Origin: Candidatus Merdimorpha stercoravium
GTDB taxonomy: Bacteria; Bacteroidota; Bacteroidia; Flavobacteriales; UBA1820
Length of the DNA: 20,463 nt
Reading direction: 5' to 3'
Assembly: GCA_018715295.1 (NCBI GenBank)
Contig: DVLY01000172.1
Coordinates: 1 to 20,463, forward strand
Positions 7,435 through 15,189 of this stretch are shown here, one piece after another. The position numbers were made by a program, and so were the translations under genes. The notes under the pieces were generated by a model. It had not been told where the DNA came from and searched no databases. It saw nothing but the letters and a program-made list of their open reading frames with translations. The stretch's first letter is position 1. Every line of letters starts with the position of its first letter.

Positions 7435-7684
7435 AATCCGCCAAGACACCACCCCGGAAAGGTTTCAGAGAGATTGTTTTTGAAAAAACTCAATTTTTTT
7501 CACAGATTCGATGATGTTTTGTCAATATTTCACAACCATCCGACCATCTTTCCATAATTATTGTCCTATCCTGTTGTCTAACGGGTATTTATTCTCCGAA
7601 AAGACCTTTGCTGCGATTTCTTTTTTATATTAGCTGCCTATTAACACACACTCGTTTCATACAACAAAAACTTATTTATCCACA

Positions 7685-9094
7685 ATGAAATACAGAATAG
7701 AGAGCGACTCGATCGGCGAGATGAAAGTCAACGCAGCCGTGTATTACGGAGTACAGACCCAGCGGGCCATCGAAAACTTCGACATTTCGCGGATCAAAGT
7801 GAGCGACTACCCGGAACTGGTGCGCGCCCTGGGCATGGTCAAACTGGCTGCCGCCCGGGCCAACTACGACCTCGGCCTGCTGCCCAAGGACATCTTCAAA
7901 GCCATCGAAGCCGCCTGCAAACGCGTGATCGCCGGTGAATTCAACGACCAGTTCCCCGTCGACATGATCCAGGGCGGAGCCGGCACCTCGACCAACATGA
8001 ACGCCAACGAGGTCATCGCCAACATCGCCCTCGAATCCCTGGGCAAGGAAAAAGGCGACTACAAGACCATCTCGCCCAACGACCACGTCAACTGCTCGCA
8101 ATCGACCAACGACTCGTACCCCACAGCGCTCAAGATCGCCTTTATCAACTCGAACAAAGAACTGGTAAAACACCTCCAGGGCCTCATCGACGCCTTCCAT
8201 CGCAAAGGCGCCGAATTTGCCTCGATCCTCAAAATGGGCCGCACCGAGATGCAGGACGCCGTTCCCATGACCCTGGGGCAGGAATTCGAAGCCTTTGCCG
8301 CCAACCTGACCGAAGAGGTGGAGCGACTCAACCAGATGGCGCGTTTCTTCCAGGAGATCAACATGGGGGCTACGGCCATCGGAACGGGCATCAACGCCGC
8401 TCCGGGATACGCCGAACTGGTCACCAGCAAACTGTCGGCCATCGTAGGCATGGACTTCATCAAAGCCACCAACCTCATCGAAGCCACGCCCGACACCGGC
8501 TCGTACGTGATCTACTCCTCGGCACTGAAGCGTCTGGCGGTCAAACTGTCCAAGATCAGCAACGACCTGCGCCTGCTGTCCTCCGGACCGCGCTGCGGAT
8601 TCAACGAAATCAATCTGCCGGCCCTCCAGCCGGGTTCGTCCATCATGCCGGGCAAGGTCAACCCCGTGGTGCCCGAAATGGTCAACGAGGTTTGCTACAA
8701 GGTGATCGGCAACGACCTGACGGTGACCATGGCTTCCGAGGCAGGCCAGCTCCAGCTCAACGCCATGGAACCGGTGATCGCCGAAGCCATCCTCGAATCC
8801 ATCACCTACCTGCAGCGCGCCATGGATACCCTGGTGGACAAATGCGTGGACGGCATCACGGCCAACGAAGACGTTTGCCACAACCTGGTGATGAACTCCA
8901 TCGGACTGGTCACGGCCCTCAACCCGTACATCGGCTACAAGAACTCGGCCATGATCGCCAAGGAAGCCCTCAAGACGGGAAAAGGCGTGTACGAACTGGT
9001 GCTGGAGCACAACATTCTCCCGAAAGAGAAGCTCGACGAGATCCTCGACCCGGAAAACATGATCGCGCCGCATCCTTACGTCAACAAGGCTTGA
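7685..9094 (+). CDS. aspA: Aspartate ammonia-lyase
   Basis: This cytoplasmic homotetrameric enzyme converts L-aspartate to fumarate and ammonia, feeding the fumarate respiration typical of anaerobic Bacteroidales. The 469-residue protein has the superfamily signature GSSIMPGKVNP at 317-327, with S318 in the position of the catalytic base, plus the substrate-binding segments GGAGTSTNMN (97-106), SQSTNDSYPTA (138-148) and GRTEMQDAVPMTLGQE (185-200). Aspartase rather than fumarase is favoured by RTEMQDAVPM and by the C-terminal half, which runs like AspA from E. coli (KVIGND at 339-344, MASEAGQLQLN, GITANEDVC). It is a single gene ended by a terminator; promoter boxes are imperfect. Fumarase C is the alternative, judged unlikely. 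Confidence 0.95.
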   Translation: MKYRIESDSIGEMKVNAAVYYGVQTQRAIENFDISRIKVSDYPELVRALGMVKLAAARANYDLGLLPKDIFKAIEAACKRVIAGEFNDQFPVDMIQGGAGTSTNMNANEVIANIALESLGKEKGDYKTISPNDHVNCSQSTNDSYPTALKIAFINSNKELVKHLQGLIDAFHRKGAEFASILKMGRTEMQDAVPMTLGQEFEAFAANLTEEVERLNQMARFFQEINMGATAIGTGINAAPGYAELVTSKLSAIVGMDFIKATNLIEATPDTGSYVIYSSALKRLAVKLSKISNDLRLLSSGPRCGFNEINLPALQPGSSIMPGKVNPVVPEMVNEVCYKVIGNDLTVTMASEAGQLQLNAMEPVIAEAILESITYLQRAMDTLVDKCVDGITANEDVCHNLVMNSIGLVTALNPYIGYKNSAMIAKEALKTGKGVYELVLEHNILPKEKLDEILDPENMIAPHPYVNKA

Positions 9095-9111
9095 TCTCCA
9101 TTCCGTATGTA

Positions 9112-9158
9112 CAAACGCAAAAGCGCCGGAGCTGGAAGCTCCGGCGCTTTTGCGTTTG
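9112..9158. terminator. Bidirectional terminator between aspA and the CWC gene
   Basis: A perfect 22-base-pair inverted repeat (arms 9112-9133 and 9137-9158) closes a 3-base loop GGA. The outer arms contain AAACGCAAAA and TTTTGCGTTT, so each strand has a T-rich downstream arm. It sits 18 bases after aspA and 26 bases before the end of the convergent CWC gene. Confidence 0.93.
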
Positions 9159-9183
9159 CCCGCCCGGGAAACAACCAAGACGC

Positions 9184-9381
9184 CTACCGGCGCATCGGAC
9201 GCTTGAGCCGCGCCGCCCGGTTGAGTTCATCGATGCACTCCCGACAAAGACACCCCTCGTAATTGTCCAGGATGAAATTCATCGCATCGGGCAGGATTTC
9301 CACCTGCATGCACCAGCAATTATCCACTTCATCATGGCGGCATTCGAACGTCTTTCCGCAACGAGGACACTGTTTTTCCAT
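9184..9381 (-). CDS. Cysteine-rich CWC family small protein
   Basis: This 65-residue cytoplasmic protein has a CPRCGKTFEC zinc-ribbon-like half (5-14), the family-defining CWC (22-24), and a second pair in GCLCREC (43-49). The pattern is that of the Cys-rich CWC family (PF14375), probable zinc-binding proteins of unknown function. It follows the pseudouridine synthase gene by 32 bases on the same strand and is probably co-transcribed with it. Small size and clear motif make it real despite the lack of known function. Confidence 0.88.
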   Translation of the reverse strand: MEKQCPRCGKTFECRHDEVDNCWCMQVEILPDAMNFILDNYEGCLCRECIDELNRAARLKRPMRR

Positions 9382-9413
9382 TTTCTATACCGTGTTTGTG
9401 ATGTGATTTCGTC

Positions 9414-10574
9414 TCATTCCAGGTCCCATTCCTCCGCCTGGTCGCGGGGGACTTTCTTGCCCGAGGCCATCATCTTGAGCATGTTGACCTCTTGGGGCGT
9501 CAGCGCCCGCCACTGACCACGCGGGAGATTCTTTTTGGTGAGCGGTCCCAGCTGCACCCGGTCGAGTTTGACCACCTGATAACCCAGATGCTCGAAGATA
9601 CGGCGCACGATACGGTTGCGCCCGGTGTGGATCTCGATACCCACCTCCTTGTGCGGAGCCTCGGGAATGTACGAGATCGCATCCACCTGCACCGGCCCGT
9701 CTTCGAGCTCGATGCCCGTGCGGATGGCCCCCAGGTCGCTGGTGGAAAGGGTCTTGTCGAGGGTTACATGGTATGTCTTCTTGATGCGGCTCGACGGGTG
9801 CATGATCCCCCGCGCCAGTTCCCCATCGTTGGTAAAGAGCAACAGCCCCATCGTCGTACGGTCCAAGCGCCCCACGGGATAGATCCGCTCCCGCGCCGCA
9901 TTCTTGACCAGTTCCATCACCGTGCGGCGATCCTGAGGATCGTCCGTGGTGGTAATGTAGTTCTTGGGCTTGTTCAGCAGGATATATACGTTCTTTTCGG
10001 CCTTGAGTTCCACCCCGTCGAAGCGCACCTGATCCGTAGGCTTGACCTTGAAGCCCATCTCGGTAACCACCACCCCGTTCACCTGCACCGAACCCGAAGC
10101 GATGTAGGTATCGGCTTCGCGGCGGGAGCACACCCCCGAATGGGCAATGAACTTGTTCAGGCGCATTCCCTGCTCAGCCTCCTTTTTGGCCGAATTGGGG
10201 CGGGCCGTCCCCCGGCGGACAGGAACGCGGCGCAAGTCCTCTCCCTGCTCGGCAGAAAGTTCCAGACGTTTCCTGGACAGATTGGCCCCCGAGCGCACCC
10301 GGTCCTGATACCGATTCTGGTAACTCGCATGACGGCTCTGGATCGTCTCCTCCTCCCGGGAAGCCTCCGCCTGCATCCGGCGGCGTTTCTCCGGAGCGAC
10401 GAACACGCTCTTGCGGTTACCGAACTTCACCTCATCCTCGGGCGAAGTCTTCCGGCTGCGGGAACTTCCCGCCGCCTCTTTCCGCGGTTTTGCCAAGGAC
10501 GAAGAAGCCTTTCCCAACAGACGTTTTCCCCTCGAAGCGTTTCCCCCGCCGCGCGGGGCCCTGTTTTTTTCCAT
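9414..10574 (-). CDS. rluB: Pseudouridine synthase, RsuA/RluB family, with basic N-terminal extension
   Basis: This enzyme isomerises a uridine of ribosomal RNA to pseudouridine; RluB-like specificity (23S rRNA) is the probable one but is not fixed by eye. From the start at 10574 the protein has 386 residues: a Lys/Arg/Ser-rich, probably disordered extension (1-135), an S4 RNA-binding domain (about 137-185, MRLNKFIAHSGVCSRREAD) and the catalytic domain with GRLDRTTMGLL, D238 being the catalytic Asp, and HTGRNRIVRRIFEHLGY near 316-332. The family core alone is about 240 residues, so the extension is unusual outside Bacteroidota. Start 10574 is preferred to the in-frame ATG at 10733, which lies upstream of an exact TAnnTTTG box at 10645. 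It is followed by the CWC gene. Confidence 0.92.
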   Translation of the reverse strand: MEKNRAPRGGGNASRGKRLLGKASSSLAKPRKEAAGSSRSRKTSPEDEVKFGNRKSVFVAPEKRRRMQAEASREEETIQSRHASYQNRYQDRVRSGANLSRKRLELSAEQGEDLRRVPVRRGTARPNSAKKEAEQGMRLNKFIAHSGVCSRREADTYIASGSVQVNGVVVTEMGFKVKPTDQVRFDGVELKAEKNVYILLNKPKNYITTTDDPQDRRTVMELVKNAARERIYPVGRLDRTTMGLLLFTNDGELARGIMHPSSRIKKTYHVTLDKTLSTSDLGAIRTGIELEDGPVQVDAISYIPEAPHKEVGIEIHTGRNRIVRRIFEHLGYQVVKLDRVQLGPLTKKNLPRGQWRALTPQEVNMLKMMASGKKVPRDQAEEWDLE

Positions 10575-10644
10575 AGCACAGATTTTTCGTTGCTGTCCGG
10601 AAAAGCGCTCTTTTCCGCAAGCAGCAGAGCCTCTTCCGACGGTG

Positions 10645-10652
10645 CAAAGATA
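10645..10652 (-). promoter_or_regulatory. -7 box of the rluB-CWC operon
   Basis: On the minus strand the bases read TATCTTTG, an exact TAnnTTTG. A TTTG lies 14 bases upstream (10667-10670), a shorter spacing than usual. The leader to the ATG at 10574 would be about 65 bases and includes the hairpin at 10598-10617. Confidence 0.55.
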
Positions 10653-10748
10653 GTGAAAGGCGAGTGCAAAGCCGAGGGGGAAAACGGAGTTTTTCCCCGA
10701 GGGATTTGCCGAGCCGCATCCTATCTTATCCAAAGAAAGATAGTGAAA
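10646..10748. repeat. 13-base direct repeat AAAGATAGTGAAA, two copies
   Basis: Identical copies lie at 10646-10658 and 10736-10748, 90 bases apart. Copy 1 overlaps the rluB -7 box on the minus strand. Copy 2 reads TATCTTTC there, one base from consensus, so it may be a decayed or alternative promoter. Copy 2 also forms an inverted repeat with CTATCTT at 10721-10727. Confidence 0.5.
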
Positions 10749-10910
10749 ACCCCAAATTCCCCCCCTGCCGCAGAATTCTCCGCAAAAAAACCAAGACGGG
10801 CAAAATCCCTCCCCCGGGAAACAAAATGCACGGCACGTTTTTTATTGTCGGGGGTTATCGGTATTTTTACCGATCGTAGCGGGGCGTCCCGAAAAAGAAA
10901 AAAAGACGAA

Positions 10911-13718
10911 ATGGAAACCTTCCTCTCGAAAATAACACGCGAAGTCCTCTCCCGGGGGATCGATTGGCGGGACGTGTCGATGGTCGTCCCCAGCCGGCGC
11001 GCCGGGGTATTCCTGCGCCGGGAGATCGCCCGCCAGTACCCCCGCGACACCTTCCTGCCCCGCATACTTACCATCGAAGACCTGGCGATGCAGATCGCCC
11101 GGATCGAAAAGGCGGAAGACCTGCCCCTGCTCTTCGAGTTCTACCGCGCGTACCAGGCCTGCACCAGCGAGCAGGATCGGGAATCCTTCGACGTGGCCGC
11201 CCGATGGGGGCAAACACTCCTGTCCGACTTCAACGAGATCGACCGCTACCTGCTGCCCTGCAAGGACGTCTTCTCCACCCTCCAGGACGTGGAGCACATC
11301 GAAAACTGGGACCCCTCCGCCCCGTTGAGCCCCCTGATGGAACAGCACAAAAACTTTTGGCACCTGGCGGAAAAACTCTACCACACCCTCCGCGAACAAC
11401 TCCTCTCCCAGGGCATCGGCTACCCCGGCATGGTCCTGCGCCGGGCGGCGGAAAACATCGGCCGCAGCAGCGACACCCTCCAGGAGCACACCCGCTGGAT
11501 CTTCGCCGGGTTCAACGCCATGAGCAGCGCCGAACAACGCATCCTGAAATACTTCGTCGAAGAAAAGGACGCCGAAATCTACTACGACGCCGACCGCTAC
11601 TACCTGGACAACCCCCGGCACAGCGCAGGGACCTTCCTCCGCCGGCTCAAGGACGACGCCGTCCTGGGACGGAACTTCCGGTGGATCGGCCAGGACCTTT
11701 CCTGCCACAAAACGCTGCACATCCTCGGAGTACCCCGCGAAGTCTCACAGGCCAAAGCCGCCGCGCAGGTGCTGCGGGAATCCTTATCCGAGGGACACTC
11801 CACCGAAGACACCGCGCTGGTGCTGGCGGACGAAAGCCTGCTCATCCCCATGCTCTCGTCCCTGCCCGAAGAAATCCCCTCGGTAAACGTAACGATGGGC
11901 TACCCGCTCTCGGGACTGCCCTCCTCCGGTCTGGCCGATGCCTTGCTGGACTTGTACTCCACCCCGGAAAAACTCGATTTACGGGGCTACTACCACAAGG
12001 ACGTCATCTCCCTGCTGCGCCAGAACGTCTGCACCCAATGGTTCTCGGACAACGGGACGGACTATGCCGGAATCCTGAGCCGCAAGATCGTCCAGAACGA
12101 CCTGGTGGACATCGACGGGGGGCGCCTGGCCGAAGGACTCCCCGAAAAGATCGCCGAAAAGACCGCCCTGCTGCTGGGCAACCGGCCGGACACTCCCCTG
12201 GAAGTCTGCCGCCGCGTCCTCCGGATGGTGGAGGCTATCCGCACGCAGACCGCCCAACTCGACGACCTGACGCGCGAATACCTCTACAAACTCTCCGAAG
12301 TCTTCACCACCCTGACCCTCTACATGGAACGCTACCCGTACGTGGAAAACCTGTCCACCCTGCGGAGCTTCTACCGCCAGGGAGCCGCCCTGCAAAAGAT
12401 CGACTTCTTCGGCGAACCCCTCGAAGGCCTGCAGCTGATGGGACTGTTGGAAACGCGCCTTTTGGACTTCCGACGCCTGATCATCACCGGAGTGAACGAA
12501 GGCGTCCTCCCGCACGGGCGCACCGACAATTCGTTCATCCCCTACGACGTAAAACGCCACTTCGCCCTGCCCACTTACAGCGAAAAGGACGCCGTATACG
12601 CCTACCACTTCTTCCGGCTCCTCTCCCGGGCCGAGCACATCACCCTGCTGTACAACACCCAACAGGGCGACCTGGGACAGGCCGAGCCGAGCCGCTTCCT
12701 GCAGCAACTCCGGCACGACTTCGCCCACCGGTGGGACATCCGCGAAAGCGTCCTTTCGTTCGGCATTCCGGCCCTGCCCCAACGTCCGCTGCAGCGGGGA
12801 AAGACGCCGTTCGCCTTGGCCCGCATCCGGGAAATCCTCGCCCAGGGTCTTTCCCCCTCCACGCTGAACATGTACCTGTGCAACCCCATGGAATTCTACT
12901 ACCGGAAAGTCCTCGGGGTAGGCGAACCCGAAACGGTGGAAGAAACCGCCGCCGCCAACACCATGGGCAGCATCGTCCATGAAGTATTGCAGCGGCTCTA
13001 CGAGCCGCACACAGGCATCCCGCTGACCGAAGCGCTGCTGAAAGAGCTGGACGGACAGGCCGACCAGGCCGTTGCACAAGCCTTCGAAAGGGAAATGGGT
13101 GGAAGGGATTACGCTCACGGGCGCAACTTTCTGGTGTACCAGGCCGTCCGACGCATGATCCACAATCTGCTCGCCGCCGAACGGGACGAACTGCAGCGCG
13201 GAGCACGCATCGTCCTGCAGGAACTGGAAACATCGCTGGAATGCACGCTGGAAGGCGGTGTGGAAGGCACTCCGGTACGCTTGAAAGGCCAGGCCGACCG
13301 GATCGACACCTACGGGGGCACCTTGCGTATCGTGGACTACAAAACCGGCCGGGCCGAAGCCTCAGAACTGCGCATCGACCGCATGGAAGCCTTTGCCCCC
13401 TCCTTTCTCGACGAACAGGGGAAAGCCGTACCGTTCACCAAACCCAAAGCCCTGCAAGTGCTCCTGTACGCCTACCTGTACGAACGCTCGCGCGGCATTC
13501 CGGGCCACAGTTTCCGCTCGGGCATTCTCTCGCTGCGCAATCCCTCGGCAGGGCTCATCGGACTGAACTTCACCACCGACAAGGCGCGCACCTACCGCTA
13601 CGACCTCACCCGGGAAGACCTGCTGGAGTTCGAGGCCGTCCTGCGAAACATCCTCTCGGGGCTGCTCGACCCCGATCGCCCGTTCGAAGAAGCCGGCGAA
13701 GTCTATTACGATATCTGA
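10911..13718 (+). CDS. PD-(D/E)XK nuclease family protein, AddB-like
   Basis: This cytoplasmic protein is probably the AddB-type subunit of a helicase-nuclease that processes double-strand breaks. The 935-residue chain opens with an inactive helicase-like region (VVPSRRAGVFLRRE, about 25-38, in the place of a Walker A loop). Its C-terminal third carries the nuclease: H690 in MGSIVHEVLQRLY, D796 in GQADRID, then D809 and K811 in VDYKTG, and a helix with LQVLLYAYLYERSR. I see no four-cysteine Fe-S arrangement like that of Bacillus AddB. The ATG at 10911 is chosen because the reading frame stays open upstream only as a shadow of rluB. A UvrD-like AddA partner is not in this window. Its 3' end overlaps the convergent RNA methyltransferase gene by 13 bases. 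Confidence 0.88.
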   Translation: METFLSKITREVLSRGIDWRDVSMVVPSRRAGVFLRREIARQYPRDTFLPRILTIEDLAMQIARIEKAEDLPLLFEFYRAYQACTSEQDRESFDVAARWGQTLLSDFNEIDRYLLPCKDVFSTLQDVEHIENWDPSAPLSPLMEQHKNFWHLAEKLYHTLREQLLSQGIGYPGMVLRRAAENIGRSSDTLQEHTRWIFAGFNAMSSAEQRILKYFVEEKDAEIYYDADRYYLDNPRHSAGTFLRRLKDDAVLGRNFRWIGQDLSCHKTLHILGVPREVSQAKAAAQVLRESLSEGHSTEDTALVLADESLLIPMLSSLPEEIPSVNVTMGYPLSGLPSSGLADALLDLYSTPEKLDLRGYYHKDVISLLRQNVCTQWFSDNGTDYAGILSRKIVQNDLVDIDGGRLAEGLPEKIAEKTALLLGNRPDTPLEVCRRVLRMVEAIRTQTAQLDDLTREYLYKLSEVFTTLTLYMERYPYVENLSTLRSFYRQGAALQKIDFFGEPLEGLQLMGLLETRLLDFRRLIITGVNEGVLPHGRTDNSFIPYDVKRHFALPTYSEKDAVYAYHFFRLLSRAEHITLLYNTQQGDLGQAEPSRFLQQLRHDFAHRWDIRESVLSFGIPALPQRPLQRGKTPFALARIREILAQGLSPSTLNMYLCNPMEFYYRKVLGVGEPETVEETAAANTMGSIVHEVLQRLYEPHTGIPLTEALLKELDGQADQAVAQAFEREMGGRDYAHGRNFLVYQAVRRMIHNLLAAERDELQRGARIVLQELETSLECTLEGGVEGTPVRLKGQADRIDTYGGTLRIVDYKTGRAEASELRIDRMEAFAPSFLDEQGKAVPFTKPKALQVLLYAYLYERSRGIPGHSFRSGILSLRNPSAGLIGLNFTTDKARTYRYDLTREDLLEFEAVLRNILSGLLDPDRPFEEAGEVYYDI

Positions 13719-14254
13719 GGCGAGATCCGGCGCATCTTGGCAAACACATCCCACAAGACCGCCCCCACGCACACGGCAATGTTGAGCGAGTGCTTCGTTC
13801 CTTCCTGGGGGATCTCCAACGCCCCTTGGCAAGCGTCCACCACCGCCTGGTCCACACCGAAAACCTCGTTGCCGAACACCAGCGCGTAAGCTTTCTCCGG
13901 CTGGGGAGCAAAGGCGTCGAGCGAAGTACTGCCCTGCACCTGCTCCACCGCCCACACCTCCACGCCTTGTTCCTGCAGGGCTTTTACCGCATCGAGCGTG
14001 TTTTCAAAATACTCCCACTCCACACTCTCGGTCGCCCCGAGCGCCGTACGCTGGATGTCCCGGTGGGGAGGGCGCGCGGTGATGCCGCACAGATACAACT
14101 TGCGCACGGCAAAAGCATCGCACGAGCGGAAGACCGAACCTACGTTGTTCAAGCTCCGCACATTGTCCAGAACCACATACAGCGGACGTTTCCGCATCGT
14201 TTTGTACTGCTGGAGCGAAACACGGCCCAGCGCCTCCGAAGTGAGTTTTTCCAT
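13706..14254 (-). CDS. SpoU/TrmH-family RNA 2'-O-methyltransferase
   Basis: This 182-residue SPOUT enzyme transfers a methyl group from S-adenosylmethionine to a ribose of tRNA or rRNA. All three SpoU motifs are present: motif 1 NVRSLNNVGSVFRSCDAF (31-48), motif 2 LVFGNEVFGVD (125-135) and motif 3 EIPQEGTKHSLNIAVCVG (147-164), which forms the knot. There is no N-terminal substrate-binding domain, so it is a short, catalytic-domain-only form, as for TrmL- and TrmH-like proteins; the target nucleotide cannot be named. Its stop lies inside the convergent AddB-like gene. The promoter has an exact TAnnTTTG box 29 bases before the ATG. Confidence 0.92.
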   Translation of the reverse strand: MEKLTSEALGRVSLQQYKTMRKRPLYVVLDNVRSLNNVGSVFRSCDAFAVRKLYLCGITARPPHRDIQRTALGATESVEWEYFENTLDAVKALQEQGVEVWAVEQVQGSTSLDAFAPQPEKAYALVFGNEVFGVDQAVVDACQGALEIPQEGTKHSLNIAVCVGAVLWDVFAKMRRISPQIS

Positions 14255-14282
14255 AAGCAGATCCCCCGAGGGTTAAGTTTTG

Positions 14283-14290
14283 CAAAAATA
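14283..14290 (-). promoter_or_regulatory. -7 box of the RNA methyltransferase gene
   Basis: On the minus strand the bases read TATTTTTG, an exact TAnnTTTG match, 29 bases before the ATG at 14254. A well-spaced TTTG is not seen; the nearest are 7 bases (TTTG) and 15 bases (TTTC) upstream. Confidence 0.5.
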
Positions 14291-14314
14291 CACATAACAA
14301 ACGAGGAAATTCCT

Positions 14315-14322
14315 TAATTTAG
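14315..14322 (+). promoter_or_regulatory. Possible -7 box of the SIMPL-tolC-adaptor-aroK-fabG series
   Basis: TAATTTAG, one base from consensus, is the same octamer as before the sulfatase gene. It lies 98 bases before the SIMPL ATG. No -33 TTTG is at the expected distance, so the call is weak. Confidence 0.3.
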
Positions 14323-14419
14323 CAACCTTGTTAGTAGCCCGATCTTGTCGGCAACCTCCCGTCGATAGGGATCGGCCGCTTGCACGGAAACAAACAAAAA
14401 TCCTTAATTCCTCCTTGCC

Positions 14420-15130
14420 ATGAAAAAGTCTTTCGTCCTTCTCGCATGGGTTCTGTTCTCGGCCTTGACGCTTTCCGCCCAGGATCGCTCGGTCAACATC
14501 CAAAACCTCCCCCGCATCGACGTCTCGGGGCACGCCGAAGCGAAAGTCCAACCCGACACGTTCGAAATCTCGGTCGTCTTCGGAGAGACCAAGGAATTCT
14601 TCGGCAAACAGAACATCGAAAAACTCGAACAGCAGATCGTCGATGTGCTCAAAGGCAGCGGCTTCGACATTCAAAAAGATGTCAAGGTTACCGCCTCGTA
14701 CAACGTAGCGGAAGGCAAGACGGTCTTTATCCGCAAGCGGATCGCCTTCTCGGTCCATAGCTACGCACAGTACTACGATATAGCCAAACAACTGGACTTC
14801 AAAGGAGTAGAAAACGTAACAATCACCAGGGCCAGCTATTCGGGCGAGGAAGCACTCAAATCCGAATTGCGCGCAAAAGCCCTCTCCGACGCCCTGCACT
14901 CGGCCCAGGACATCCTCGCCGGCTCCGGTTTTCAGGTAGGACGCATCCTCTCGGTAAATGCCGGACGGGCTTACGTACAGGCTCGCATTGCCAACGCTCC
15001 TGCCTACGATGCGATCGTGATGAGAGCCACCGCCGCCAAGAGCGAAGAATTCGAAAGTTTCGAACAGAGCGACGAGATCACCATCACCTTCGACCTGCAG
15101 GCTTCGTTTGAGATCGTACAAGACAAATAA
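14420..15130 (+). CDS. Exported SIMPL-domain protein
   Basis: The 236-residue precursor begins with a clear signal peptide (MKKSFVLLAWVLFSALTLSA, cut about residue 20). The rest is one SIMPL (DUF541) domain: an N-terminal strand region DVSGHAEAKVQPDTFEISVV (34-53), a central helix pair with EQQIVDVLKGSGF, and a C-terminal part with RASYSGEEALKSELRAKAL and later FDLQASFEI. SIMPL proteins are periplasmic and of unsettled function; homologues include E. coli YggE (oxidative stress) and mammalian IRAK1BP1. It is the first gene of a same-strand series, with 59 bases to the tolC-like gene. Confidence 0.92.
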   Translation: MKKSFVLLAWVLFSALTLSAQDRSVNIQNLPRIDVSGHAEAKVQPDTFEISVVFGETKEFFGKQNIEKLEQQIVDVLKGSGFDIQKDVKVTASYNVAEGKTVFIRKRIAFSVHSYAQYYDIAKQLDFKGVENVTITRASYSGEEALKSELRAKALSDALHSAQDILAGSGFQVGRILSVNAGRAYVQARIANAPAYDAIVMRATAAKSEEFESFEQSDEITITFDLQASFEIVQDK

Positions 15131-15189
15131 ACAACCCTAACTCCTTCCGCTGAAAACAAGTACATCGTCATAGTTTTCCAAACCCTATC

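Larger units (their letters stand above)
7378..7684. other. 307-base divergent intergenic region between DUF2461 and aspA
   Basis: This AT-rich gap holds the DUF2461 promoter on its left side and must hold the aspA promoter on its right. For aspA there are two imperfect -7 boxes, GACCTTTG at 7603-7610 and TATATTAG at 7626-7633, each one base from consensus, but neither has a well-spaced -33 TTTG. The middle part (about 7440-7600) shows no open reading frame, RNA gene or strong hairpin that I can support. Confidence 0.55.
10575..10910. other. 336-base divergent intergenic region between rluB and the AddB-like gene
   Basis: It contains the rluB promoter, an 8-base-pair hairpin in the rluB leader (CGGAAAAG at 10598-10605 with CTTTTCCG at 10610-10617), a 13-base direct repeat, and a 7-base-pair hairpin 36 bases before the AddB-like ATG (ATCGGTA 10857-10863 with TACCGAT 10868-10874). 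No convincing promoter box is seen for the AddB-like gene. Although an open frame crosses the region on the plus strand, its content does not look like protein. Confidence 0.6.

Noticed and set aside
10575..10733. Upstream ATG giving rluB 53 extra residues
   Set aside because: The ATG at 10733 lies upstream of the exact -7 box at 10645-10652, so it would not be on the transcript; the extra residues match nothing.
9492..10910. Long plus-strand reading frame upstream of and in frame with the AddB-like gene
   Set aside because: It runs antisense to rluB, whose motifs are clear, and its translation shows no family motif. It stays open because of the GC-rich codon pattern. The real AddB-like start is the ATG at 10911.
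15171..15178. TAGTTTTC as a separate promoter for the tolC-like gene
   Set aside because: It lies only 11 bases before the ATG, which leaves almost no leader, and there is no -33 box. Co-transcription from the SIMPL gene is simpler.
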